Shown: positions 7,433 to 18,900 of the stretch, piece after piece
Layout of the letters: the number at the start of each line of letters is the position of its first letter
Position numbering within the stretch: the stretch's first letter is position 1
Source of the DNA: Ruminococcus sp.
GTDB lineage: Bacteria > Bacillota > Clostridia > Oscillospirales > Acutalibacteraceae
Direction: 5' to 3'
Assembly: GCA_017404665.1 (NCBI GenBank)
Contig: JAFRBX010000004.1
Span: 1 to 64,000 of the forward strand
DNA: 64,000 bases
Notes under the pieces: model-generated
What the model was told of the DNA's origin: nothing
Seen by the model: the letters and a program-made list of their open reading frames with translations, nothing else
Database searches by the model: none
Program-made: the position numbers and the translations under genes

Positions 7433-10123
7433 TTATTGCAGGTTTTCAATGGCGGCTTGGATCAGAGCGATCTTCTCGCGCTCGCGCTGTGCCTGATTTT
7501 GAATTTTTTCGATGACGGCGGCGGGAGCCTTTCCCATGAAGCCGGGGTTCGAGAGCTTGCCCTCGTCCTGCCTGAGCATCTTTTGCGTCTGCTCGAGCTC
7601 CTTATTCAAGCGTTTTAACTCTGCTTCGCGATCGACCAGCTCGTTCATCGGGATATAAAGCTTCGCGTCGGCGGTGACGACCGTCACAGCGCCGTCGAGG
7701 GTGAAATCGGAGCCGATCTCGACCTCGGAAGCGGAGGCGAGCTTTTTGAAGAACTCAATGCCGTGCTCGAAGGTAGATGCGGTCTTGGTCGCGATATAGA
7801 GCTTTGCCTTTTTGGAAGGCGGCACGTTCATTTCGTTGCGCTGGGTGCGGATGGCGGTGATAGCGGTCATGATCTTCTGCATATCGGCTGCCTCAGCTGT
7901 AAAATCGAGCGCTTCGGTATACTCCGGATACTGCTGGAGCATGATGGTATCGCCGTAGTGAGGGAGGTTCTGCCAAATCTCTTCGGTGATGAAGGGCATG
8001 AATGGGTGCAGGAGCTTTAAGATCTTGTCGAGGACATAGACGAGCACCTGACGGGCGTTCTGCGCGGCCTGTTCGTCGTCGGAGTAGAGATCGGTCTTTT
8101 TGAGCTCGATGTACCAGTCGCAGAAGCAGTCCCAGATAAAGTCGTAGAGCTTCTGGACTGCGATGCCGAGCTCGAATTTTTCGAGGTTTTCGGTGACATC
8201 CTTACATAAGGTATTGAGGGTGGACAGGATCCATTGATCCTCCAGCTTGAGGTTGGTCGGGAGAGATAAGGACACTTCGTGTCCTTCGATGTTCATCAGG
8301 ACGAAACGGCTGGCGTTGTAGAGCTTGTTTGCGAAGTTGCGGCAGCTCTCGACGCGGGATTCGCTGAAGCGCATATCGTTGCCGGGGGAATTGCCGGTGG
8401 CGAGGAAGAAGCGCAGCGCGTCGGCGCCGTACTTGTCGATGACCTCGATCGGGTCGACGCCGTTGCCCAGTGATTTTGACATTTTTCTGCCGAGCTCGTC
8501 GCGGATCAGACCGTGGATGAACACTGTGCGGAAGGGAACAGCGCCCATATTATGCAAGCCGGAGAACATCATGCGGACGACCCAGAAGAAGATGATGTCG
8601 TAGCCGGTGACGAGGGTATCGGTGGGGTAGAAGTATTTCAGCTCTTCGGTATTTTCGGGCCAGCCGAGGGTCGAGAACGGCCATAATGCCGAAGAGAACC
8701 ATGTATCGAGGGTGTCTTCATCCTGCTTCATTTTACCGCCGCACTTGGGGCAGGTATGGACGGCGTCCTTGCTGACGACCATTTCGCCGCAGTCCTCGCA
8801 ATAATAGGCGGGGATGCGGTGACCCCACCAGAGCTGGCGGGAGATACACCAGTCGCGGATATTTTCGAGCCAGTGGAAATAGATCTTCTCACTGCGCTTG
8901 GGGATAAACTGAGTCTCGCCCTTACGGACGGCGTCGATCGCGGGCTTGGCGAGGGGCGCCATCTTGACGAACCACTGCTTAGAGACCATCGGCTCGATGG
9001 TGGTGTGGCAGCGGTAGCAGGTGCCGACGTCATGGGAAAGGGGCTCGATCTCTTTGAGGAGACCCAGCGCGGTCAGATCGGCGACGATCGCCTTGCGGGC
9101 TTCCATGGTGGTCATGCCGGCGTACTTGCCGCAGTCGAGTACTTCGGGCTCGTTCTCGGAGAGAGTGCCCTTCTTTTTGAGCTCCTCGTAAGCCGCGACG
9201 TCCTCGGCGCCGGTCATGTGACCGTCGTAGGTGAAGCAGCGGACGATCGGCAGGCTGTGTCTGAGACCGACCTCGAAGTCGTTGGGGTCGTGGGCAGGAG
9301 TGATCTTGACGACGCCGGTGCCCTTTTCCATATCCGCGTGCTCGTCGCAGACGATCGGGATCTCTTTATCTAAGAGGGGCAGGATGACGTGGCAGCCGTG
9401 GAGGTGCTTGTAGCGCTCGTCCTCGACGTTGATCGCGACGGCGGTATCGCCGAGCATCGTCTCGGGGCGGGTGGTAGCGATCTCCAGCATCTCGCCGGTC
9501 TCTTTGACGGGGTAGAGGATGTGCCAGAAGTTGCCGTTCTGTGCTTCATACTCTACCTCTGCATCCGAGATGGATGTGCCGCACTTGGGGCACCAGTTGA
9601 CCATGCGGTTGCCGCGGTAGATCAGACCTTTGTTATAGTAATTGACGAATACCTCTTTGACGGCGTTGGAGCAGCCCTCGTCCATGGTGAAGCGCTCGCG
9701 CTCCCAGTCGCAGGAAACGCCCAGCTTCCAGAACTGTTTGGTGATTCTGCCGCCGTATTCCTTTTTCCACGCCCACGCGCGCTCGAGGAACTTTTCTCTG
9801 CCGAGGTCTTCTTTGGTGAGTCCTTCCTTGCGCATGGCTTCGACGATCTTCGCTTCGGTAGCAATGGAGGCGTGGTCGGTGCCGGGCAGCCAGAGGGCTT
9901 CATAGCCCTGCATGCGGCGCCAGCGGATCAGGATGTCCTGCAGGGTGTTGTCTAAAGCATGTCCGATGTGCAGCTGGCCGGTGATGTTGGGCGGCGGCAT
10001 AACGATGCAGTAGGGCTTTTTGTCGGGGTCGACCTTGGCGTGGAAGTAGTTGTGCTCCAGCCAATACTGATATATCCTGTCCTCGACGAGCTTTGGATCG
10101 TAGGACTTGTTGAGTTCTGCCAT
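7433..10123 (-). CDS. valS: Valyl-tRNA synthetase
   Basis: Charges tRNA-Val. It is 896 residues, typical of bacterial ValRS. The class I signatures are PPPNITGQLHIGHALDN (HIGH) near the N-terminus and GRKMSKSLGN (KMSKS). The zinc-type cysteines CPKCGTSISD and CPKCGGKM lie in the insertions. The CP1 editing domain, anticodon domain and the C-terminal coiled coil (about 830-896, rich in Glu/Lys/Leu heptads) are all present. The start at 10123 has GGAAGGT upstream; the frame is open further but would read through a repeat. Its long leader holds a large repeat hairpin, and I saw no T-box sequence. Confidence 0.97.
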   Translation of the reverse strand: MAELNKSYDPKLVEDRIYQYWLEHNYFHAKVDPDKKPYCIVMPPPNITGQLHIGHALDNTLQDILIRWRRMQGYEALWLPGTDHASIATEAKIVEAMRKEGLTKEDLGREKFLERAWAWKKEYGGRITKQFWKLGVSCDWERERFTMDEGCSNAVKEVFVNYYNKGLIYRGNRMVNWCPKCGTSISDAEVEYEAQNGNFWHILYPVKETGEMLEIATTRPETMLGDTAVAINVEDERYKHLHGCHVILPLLDKEIPIVCDEHADMEKGTGVVKITPAHDPNDFEVGLRHSLPIVRCFTYDGHMTGAEDVAAYEELKKKGTLSENEPEVLDCGKYAGMTTMEARKAIVADLTALGLLKEIEPLSHDVGTCYRCHTTIEPMVSKQWFVKMAPLAKPAIDAVRKGETQFIPKRSEKIYFHWLENIRDWCISRQLWWGHRIPAYYCEDCGEMVVSKDAVHTCPKCGGKMKQDEDTLDTWFSSALWPFSTLGWPENTEELKYFYPTDTLVTGYDIIFFWVVRMMFSGLHNMGAVPFRTVFIHGLIRDELGRKMSKSLGNGVDPIEVIDKYGADALRFFLATGNSPGNDMRFSESRVESCRNFANKLYNASRFVLMNIEGHEVSLSLPTNLKLEDQWILSTLNTLCKDVTENLEKFELGIAVQKLYDFIWDCFCDWYIELKKTDLYSDDEQAAQNARQVLVYVLDKILKLLHPFMPFITEEIWQNLPHYGDTIMLQQYPEYTEALDFTAEAADMQKIMTAITAIRTQRNEMNVPPSKKAKLYIATKTASTFEHGIEFFKKLASASEVEIGSDFTLDGAVTVVTADAKLYIPMNELVDREAELKRLNKELEQTQKMLRQDEGKLSNPGFMGKAPAAVIEKIQNQAQREREKIALIQAAIENLQ

Positions 10124-10146
10124 AATATTACCTTCCTTTGTGATAA

Positions 10147-10311
10147 TAAGCCTTCCCCTTGAGGGGAAGGTGGGCTTTTCGGCAATCAAGCCGAAAAGGT
10201 CGGATGAGGTGGAAACGTTTCCACTCCATCCATATATGACATGAGACAGATAAGCTTCCACCTCATCCACCGCAAGCGGTCCCCCTTCCCCTCAAGGGGA
10301 AGGCTTGGGTA
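10147..10311. repeat. Large inverted repeat of family-B type in the valS leader
   Basis: The outer arms AGCCTTCCCCTTGAGGGGAA (from 10149) and TTCCCCTCAAGGGGAAGGCT (to about 10306) are complementary, and each is internally palindromic. Inside are further pairs: GGATGAGGTGGAA with TTCCACCTCATCC, and CTTTTCGGC with GCCGAAAAG. About 160 bp can fold into one long cruciform-like hairpin. It lies between the valS promoter and its ribosome binding site. Confidence 0.7.
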
Positions 10312-10326
10312 CACTCTAACCTATAT

Positions 10327-10355
10327 ATTATCGCATTATGGACGGGGTTTGTCAA
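10327..10355 (-). promoter_or_regulatory. Promoter of valS
   Basis: On the minus strand, -35 TTGACA (10355-10350), a 17-nt spacer and -10 GATAAT (10332-10327). It implies a leader of about 200 nt occupied mostly by repeat. Confidence 0.55.
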
Positions 10356-10375
10356 GTAAAAGAAATGATATAAAA

Positions 10376-10399
10376 TCACCCCCGAATGAACGGGGGTGA
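10376..10399 (-). terminator. Terminator after the NlpC/P60-dockerin gene
   Basis: TCACCCCCG-AATGAA-CGGGGGTGA, a perfect 9-bp stem, followed on the minus strand by ATTTTATA. A similar CACCCCCG hairpin lies at the other end of this two-gene module (12859-12884). Confidence 0.7.
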
Positions 10400-10417
10400 A
10401 AGAGACATGAGTGTGAT

Positions 10418-12484
10418 TTATGAAATGGATTCGCTGATGGGGTAGGGCGTCGTGATTTTGGCGATATATCGCTGGATAAAGGTGGCGTCGAGGACGGAGA
10501 GATCACCGTCGCCGTCCACGTCGGCGTTCATCAGGGTTTCGTCGGGGTAGGGGACGACCATGTTGGATAGACGCCGTTGGATGAGGGTAGCGTCAGTGAT
10601 TTCGACGGTGCCGTTACCGTCCGCGTCGCCGAGGAGAGCAGATGCAACGGTAATGTTGAATTCCTTTGTAACGCTGTCGCAGAAGTTGTCAATGCCCGTG
10701 ACGGTGACTGTACCCTTGCCCGCGGCGAGATCGGTTGTGATCTCGACCTGATAGTTTCCGCTTTGTGTGATGATTTCATCATCGACCGTAACGGTGATTT
10801 CGGGGCTGATCTCTTCCGCTAAGGATTTGACGGTAACGTCTTTAACTGTGACCATTTCGTCGTTCAAGACGCGGCGCAGTTTCCATTTTTGGGCTACGGT
10901 TTGGTTTTGCGTGTGTACGGCGACATTAGCTCCATCTTGATTGAGTGCGTTAGTTACATCAAGGGCTAATCCGTTTGAGTGAGCGATGATATAATAATAA
11001 CCATCATTGTTACCTGTTGGTATTATCATCCATTCTTGATTGGCTTTTCCGTTGGTGGTATATTGTATAACATTTGTGTTGTTCAAATCAATGTCTCCTG
11101 CTATATCAATAGGCTTATTACTATTAGAGTTGATTATTCTATAAAAACCGTTATCAACATATTGTAAATTGAATGTCTGCTTTTTATCAAGTAAATTGGA
11201 ATAGATTTGAATATTTGCTTCGTCATTGGTATAAGAACCGTAAACATCTAAAGCGCGGTTTTCATTAATAGCAGTTACTATCCTATACTCTCCCTCAGGA
11301 ATGTTCTTACCGGTATCAGACGCTTCGCATATTCTTATCGTACCTTCACCTATTAACTGATTATCTCCTGCACCAATATTGATGGCGTACAAATAAACAT
11401 GTTGTTTTCCTCTGATAGAACTGATTTTTATTGTTTCATCAAATCGATGTTTTCCTGTAATACTGTAAAAATCGTTTACGTCTTTACTTTCCTTATCAGC
11501 ATAAAAAGAATAGCATCTTGCTCCGGAGCCAGCAGGACCTCCTACATACATATGGATATTTAAAGAAACATCTATATTGTCTTTATCAAATGCCCATCCG
11601 GTTATTTTGATTTGACCGTCTCCTCCTGTAAGTGTGTCGATATGTCCTCCGGGATGGTTACCTGCAATATTAATAGATTTAGTTCCGACTAGTACATTAT
11701 TGCCTGAACCAACATTGATAGCGTATAAATATACTTCTTGTTGACCTATAGGTGCAACATCGACGTAAGAATCAAAGCCATGTCGACAATTGCAAATATT
11801 TACATCTGCGCGATAAACATCTGCCCTAACAACATAACATGGAGCACCCGAACCGGCTGGACCACCAACATATATATGAATATCAAGTGAAGCATTAGGA
11901 TCATCTAAATCATATGCCCAACCGCTTACGCGTATTCTGGCTGATCCACCTGAGGATAGATTATCCCAAGCAGCAATTGGGTCATACCCTTCATGTAATC
12001 GTAAAACACCGTCCCATGATACGCCGTAAGCATTATTGTAATAACCATAAACAGATATTCCGCTATTGGGATTATGAGCACCGAGCATTTGATTGTTTCC
12101 GTAATAAAACTCTACGTGAGTACTTTCATCTAATAGAATATCTCCTCTTTGTAGGTTGGATGTTCCGCCTATAGAACTCCAAGGAATCCATTCAAAGCCA
12201 TAAGGTACAAAATTCTGTCTCATAACATATGTTGTACTAATCGGAACATTCAGACCAGCATGTCTTAGTGCCCAAGACACAAATGAAGAACAATCATAAT
12301 TTGTTCCTTCGTTCTCACTGTGGCTTGCTCCAAGAACATAACAATGACTATCATCGTTAGCAATATCCAAAGCCCACGAGAGTGCGCTTTCAATGGTTGT
12401 ACCAGCATTTGCGGTAACTGAAGCAAACGCAAGAGAAGCGCAAATAATAGACAATACCAATAGCATAGAAATTACTTTTTTCAT
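10418..12484 (-). CDS. Secreted NlpC/P60- or CHAP-type peptidoglycan hydrolase with ricin-like domain and C-terminal dockerin
   Basis: A 688-residue exported enzyme. The signal peptide (1-27) is followed by a papain-like amidase domain with candidate nucleophile Cys65 in YDCSSFVSWAL and His123 in RGDILLDESTHVEFY. Two copies of a roughly 90-residue module follow (about 182-272 and 290-385), each with GWAxD ... IYVGGPAGSGA or MYVGGPAGSGA, ending YLYAIN. Then come a ricin-B-like lectin region (about 398-537, QxW-type ends NQEWMI and AQKWKL), a linker domain, and a two-repeat dockerin (618-683: GDADGNGTVEITDATLIQRR and NADVDGDGDLSVLDATFIQR). It likely cleaves peptide bonds of a cell wall; the bound glycan is unknown. 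The body is AT-rich (22 G+C in 60 at 11041-11100) but the dockerin end is GC-rich (39 in 60 at 10501-10560). Confidence 0.82.
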   Translation of the reverse strand: MKKVISMLLVLSIICASLAFASVTANAGTTIESALSWALDIANDDSHCYVLGASHSENEGTNYDCSSFVSWALRHAGLNVPISTTYVMRQNFVPYGFEWIPWSSIGGTSNLQRGDILLDESTHVEFYYGNNQMLGAHNPNSGISVYGYYNNAYGVSWDGVLRLHEGYDPIAAWDNLSSGGSARIRVSGWAYDLDDPNASLDIHIYVGGPAGSGAPCYVVRADVYRADVNICNCRHGFDSYVDVAPIGQQEVYLYAINVGSGNNVLVGTKSINIAGNHPGGHIDTLTGGDGQIKITGWAFDKDNIDVSLNIHMYVGGPAGSGARCYSFYADKESKDVNDFYSITGKHRFDETIKISSIRGKQHVYLYAINIGAGDNQLIGEGTIRICEASDTGKNIPEGEYRIVTAINENRALDVYGSYTNDEANIQIYSNLLDKKQTFNLQYVDNGFYRIINSNSNKPIDIAGDIDLNNTNVIQYTTNGKANQEWMIIPTGNNDGYYYIIAHSNGLALDVTNALNQDGANVAVHTQNQTVAQKWKLRRVLNDEMVTVKDVTVKSLAEEISPEITVTVDDEIITQSGNYQVEITTDLAAGKGTVTVTGIDNFCDSVTKEFNITVASALLGDADGNGTVEITDATLIQRRLSNMVVPYPDETLMNADVDGDGDLSVLDATFIQRYIAKITTPYPISESIS

Positions 12485-12509
12485 GATTATTCCCCCTATG
12501 ATATAAATT

Positions 12510-12580
12510 GACATTTAGTGAATGTCACTATTCACTATCATTATAGCATACAATTCTATGTGTGACAAGCACTAAATGTC
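12510..12580. promoter_or_regulatory. Divergent control region with paired inverted repeats and hydrolase promoter
   Basis: On the minus strand, -35 TTGTCA (12568-12563), a 17-nt spacer and -10 TATAAT (12545-12540) drive the hydrolase. A perfect palindrome TAGTGAAT-N6-ATTCACTA (12516-12537) covers the start region. Long-range inverted repeats GACATTTAGTG (12510-12520) and CACTAAATGTC (12570-12580) flank the promoter. All three share a CACTA/TAGTG half-site. This layout fits operators for the XRE repressor encoded next door. Confidence 0.65.
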
Positions 12581-12597
12581 AAACATAGGAGTAAAAA

Positions 12598-12840
12598 ATG
12601 TTTATCAACAAAACGAAAAACGGAACAAATAATCTGTGTGGGATTAAAGTTGCGAAATTGAGAACGCAGATGGGGATATCTCAGCGTGAGCTTGCAGATA
12701 GGTTACAGCTCAATGGTTTGGATATCGACAAAAATGCTATCCAAAGAATAGAAGCGGGAAAACGATTTGTAACCGACATCGAATTAGTAGTAATACGCAA
12801 TTTTTTTGGGATCAGTTATGAAGAGTTGTTAGAAGAATAG
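12598..12840 (+). CDS. Small XRE/Cro-CI family DNA-binding regulator
   Basis: An 80-residue protein that is almost entirely one HTH_3 domain: LCGIKVAKLRTQMGISQREL with recognition-helix region IDKNAIQRIEAGKRFVTD and the conserved end GISYEELL. An AGGAG sits 9 nt before the ATG. It is divergent from the dockerin hydrolase, with symmetric repeats between the two, so it probably represses that gene and itself. No inducer domain is present, so the signal must come from elsewhere. No toxin partner is seen. Confidence 0.85.
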   Translation: MFINKTKNGTNNLCGIKVAKLRTQMGISQRELADRLQLNGLDIDKNAIQRIEAGKRFVTDIELVVIRNFFGISYEELLEE

Positions 12841-12858
12841 GAACAAATAACGACAAGA

Positions 12859-12884
12859 CACCCCCGAGGGGAACCTCGGGGGTG
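12859..12884 (+). terminator. Hairpin after the XRE gene
   Basis: CACCCCCGAGG-GGAA-CCTCGGGGGTG, a perfect 11-bp stem. The plus strand lacks a T run, so it may be a weak terminator or a boundary repeat. It resembles the hairpin at 10376-10399. Confidence 0.5.
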
Positions 12885-13044
12885 AAGTTATGCCAAGCGG
12901 CAATATTAGGTTGGAGTTAACCAAATCGGTTTTCCTCGTTGCGGTCTTATCTGTTACGATCAACAGCAGACGACCGACACGCCGTTAATGACTTTTGCAA
13001 GGTATCATTTACCTGTCAAAAGGCGGAAGAAAGCGGTGCGCCGC

Positions 13045-16569
<3,525 letters not shown>

Positions 16570-16639
16570 GTGTTTTCCTCCTGTTTTTGCGTTGCTGTAA
16601 GATGAGCTCTTTCTTACACCAACACGGAATATTAGAATT

Positions 16640-16666
16640 AGTGAATATGTACGAACAATACTCACT
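16640..16666. promoter_or_regulatory. Imperfect inverted repeat in the nifJ leader
   Basis: AGTGAATAT-N9-ATACTCACT, 9-bp arms with one mismatch, just downstream of the nifJ -10 box. Its size suits a repressor site; the regulator is unknown. Confidence 0.35.
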
Positions 16667-16678
16667 TTTCCATCCTAT

Positions 16679-16707
16679 AGTTTAGCACTTTTTGTCGATG
16701 ATGTAAA
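16679..16707 (-). promoter_or_regulatory. Promoter of nifJ
   Basis: On the minus strand, -35 TTTACA (16707-16702), a 17-nt spacer and -10 TAAACT (16684-16679), giving a leader of about 105 nt. Confidence 0.6.
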
Positions 16708-16843
16708 GGGGAAAATGCCGGCGTGCGGGTTTTATTTTTGGAAAAATAACCGGTTAAATAAGGTTTTGTGGATTAGCGGAGTCTAACCGTTTGACCGACG
16801 CGATACTATGCACTTTCACTAAATTCAGACAGGATATTTTGGG

Positions 16844-16872
16844 TTGCAGTGACCGCATAAATGTGATACAAT
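16844..16872 (+). promoter_or_regulatory. Promoter of LRR-dockerin gene 1
   Basis: -35 TTGCAG (16844-16849), a 17-nt spacer and -10 TACAAT (16867-16872). The second LRR-dockerin gene has the matching arrangement TTGCAA-17-TAGAAT at 48386-48358, and the sequence just after the -10 (AAG..GCCAACAAT) is also shared. Confidence 0.7.
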
Positions 16873-16879
16873 AAAGGAG

Positions 16880-17139
16880 CCAACAATCATATAAGTGAAT
16901 ATAGGTACAATACTTTTCGTAGTATTACTTTGCTCTTTTTGCATATAAATAAGAGTGTTTTTTGTATTTGCAAAAAACACGGCTCTATTTATTAGAACAC
17001 CTTATTTATATGTAAATCAAAAAGGGCTTGTACTAATATTGTATGATTGTTTGGCGACGATTCGGAGCGTGTGTTTTTTGGCGTACGGCTTGCGGGTCGT
17101 GCGCCTTTTTTATTCTATTATTTTTGGAGGAGAACTGTG
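16880..17139 (+). ncRNA. Conserved structured 5' leader with terminator hairpin (candidate cis-regulatory RNA), copy 1
   Basis: A leader of about 260 nt between the promoter and the LRR-dockerin gene. P1: CATATAAATAAG (16942-16953) pairs perfectly with CTTATTTATATG (17001-17012). P2: GTGTTTTTTG (16955-16964) pairs with CAAAAAACAC (16971-16980), loop TATTTG. A conserved single-stranded stretch follows (GGCTCTATTTATTAGAACAC), then GGCGACGATTCGGAGC. The last hairpin is GGCGTACGGC / GTCGTGCGCC (17080-17105) followed by TTTTTT (17106-17111), a typical intrinsic terminator 28 nt before the ATG. GGCGACGA (17053-17060) can also pair with the terminator's 3' arm, giving a competing fold. The same elements occur at 48060-48357. 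I do not recognise a known riboswitch class. Confidence 0.68.
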
Positions 17140-18384
17140 ATGAAAAAGTATATGTCAGTAATAATGGCGACGATTTTATTAATGAGTTTTTGCATGTTTT
17201 TTTCGGTTTCAGTATCGGCTGTAGCGAAGGCTACACCAGGTTTAGGTGAAACAAGCGGATTTTTTTCATACGAATTGCTTGCAAACGGAGAGGCACAGAT
17301 AACCGAATACAATGGCTCGGAAGCAGAAGTCTCGATTCCATCTGTTCTGGATGGACATAAGGTCACAAGGATAGGTGAACGTTCATTTCAACATTGTGAG
17401 AGTTTAAAAAAAGTCTTTATTCCTGCATGCATAACACAAATAGACGAAGCCCCATTCAGGTATTGTGACGCTCTTGTTGCAATAACGGTTGATGAGAATA
17501 ATCCCGTATTCGACAGTCGTGACGATTGTCAGGCGATTATTGAAACGGAAACGGATACGCTGATTGCGGGTTGTAAAACAACGGTAATTCCCGATACTGT
17601 CAAAGCGATAGGGTCATCTGCATTTTTTTGTTGTAGTTCATTAACCGAAATCGTTATTCCGAAAGGAGTAACTCATATCGGAGGCGCAGCGTTCTCTAGA
17701 TGTATTGCGCTTAAAAACATAATGTTACCTGATACTATTATACAAATCGGCGGATTTGCGTTTTATGGATGTACATCTCTGGAAAGCATAGATATTCCTG
17801 ACAGCGTGACTAACATGGGAGATTATAATACGTTTTATGGTTGCACTTCACTCAAAGTAATAAGAATTCCTTCTGGCGTAAAAAAGATCGGAAACGGTAT
17901 TTTTTCCCATTGCACTGCGCTTACATATGCAGAATTACCGGATACGGTTATTGAAATCGGTCCGGATGCCTTTTTATCCTGTAATTCACTCTTATCAGTA
18001 AAGATACCAAAGACTGTAACATCAATCGGGAATCGTTCGTTTGGATATGAGCAAAAAATGGGAGATATGATTGGCTCTCCGATACCCGACTTTACAATAT
18101 ACGGATATCCCGGCTCTACCGCTGAGACCTATGCCCGCGAAAACGAATTTACCTTTATTCCGTTGAATGAAGAAACGAAGATCGGCGACGCGGACGGGGA
18201 CGGGCAGGTCGATCTGACGGACGTCACCGAGATACAGCACCTTCTGTCTTCGATGAAAACAAACGCGGACGAGGAGACGATGATGGTTGCCGACGTGGAC
18301 AAAAACGGCGTGCTCGAGATCATCGACGCGACGTGGATACAGCGGTATCTGGCGGGGATGGAGATACCATATACTGTCGGATAA
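17140..18384 (+). CDS. Secreted BspA-type leucine-rich repeat protein with C-terminal dockerin (copy 1)
   Basis: A 414-residue exported protein. The signal peptide (about 1-26, MKKYMSVIMATILLMSF...) is followed by LRR_5/BspA repeats (about 60-330) of the type FxxCxSLxxIxIPxxVxxIG, e.g. SSLTEIVIPKGVTHIG and TSLESIDIPDSVTNMG. Such repeats mediate adhesion or protein binding. A dockerin follows (about 346-412: GDADGDGQVDLTDVTEIQHL and VADVDKNGVLEIIDATWIQR). The start is set by GGAGGAG 9 nt upstream. The LRR part is AT-rich (22 G+C in 60 at 17401-17460) and the dockerin GC-rich (40 in 60 at 18181-18240). Its dockerin is nearly the same as that of the 46.2-48.1 kb gene. Confidence 0.88.
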   Translation: MKKYMSVIMATILLMSFCMFFSVSVSAVAKATPGLGETSGFFSYELLANGEAQITEYNGSEAEVSIPSVLDGHKVTRIGERSFQHCESLKKVFIPACITQIDEAPFRYCDALVAITVDENNPVFDSRDDCQAIIETETDTLIAGCKTTVIPDTVKAIGSSAFFCCSSLTEIVIPKGVTHIGGAAFSRCIALKNIMLPDTIIQIGGFAFYGCTSLESIDIPDSVTNMGDYNTFYGCTSLKVIRIPSGVKKIGNGIFSHCTALTYAELPDTVIEIGPDAFLSCNSLLSVKIPKTVTSIGNRSFGYEQKMGDMIGSPIPDFTIYGYPGSTAETYARENEFTFIPLNEETKIGDADGDGQVDLTDVTEIQHLLSSMKTNADEETMMVADVDKNGVLEIIDATWIQRYLAGMEIPYTVG

Positions 18385-18402
18385 AATATAATGATTAATG
18401 GC

Positions 18403-18437
18403 AAGAGCTCTGCTTCATGAAAGCAGGGTTCTTGTTG
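18403..18437 (+). terminator. Rho-independent terminator
   Basis: AAGAGCTCTGCTT-CATG-AAAGCAGGGTTCTT, about 13 pairs, followed by GTTGTTT, ends LRR-dockerin gene 1. Confidence 0.75.
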
Positions 18438-18469
18438 TTTACCGGGCTTTTGCTGCGCTGCTGAGTAAG

Positions 18470-18700
18470 AGATGGCGGAAGGGCGGGATATGCTCCGCGG
18501 GTCGGTGAGACGGGGAGGAAGAGTTTTCGGGACGTCGGCGAGCGCCGTCCCCTACGAGTCGCTATGCGAATGTCTCTGACGCGACGCGGACAACCGATGG
18601 TCGTCCCTACGGTGGGGTGTATCTCCTTGGTCGATGTGCGCGGTCAACCGATACCCTGCGGCGAGATGTCGACGAACGCCGTCCCTTACAAAAGATAAAG
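18470..18700. repeat. Family-C repeat cluster
   Basis: The gap between LRR-dockerin gene 1 and the HAD gene holds several short inverted units of the form GACG-ncgg-GCCGTCCCCTACGA, ACCGATGGTCGTCCCTACGG and GACGAACGCCGTCCCTTACA. The CGTCCCTACG core also occurs near 45.79 kb. No reading frame here looks real. Confidence 0.6.
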
Positions 18701-18900
18701 CGGGTATTTTGTAAGTAATGGCACTTTACAGGTGTGTTACAACCCGCTTTACATGAGGATTTGCGCTAAAACCGTATTTTGCACAAAATTTCTGAAAAAA
18801 CTTCTCATGTTTATTTCAAAATAAGTATGGAAATTTGGGCGTTTACCTGATAAAATAGCAGTATCTACCCATAATGACATATATTAAAGGAGTTGGGCGA

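Noticed and set aside
12598..12840. XRE protein as an antitoxin
   Set aside because: No small partner gene lies next to it; the divergent neighbour is a secreted enzyme with a signal peptide.
18470..18873. Hidden gene in the 489-bp gap before the HAD gene
   Set aside because: Only a terminator and family-C repeats are visible; no frame has a ribosome binding site or protein-like composition.
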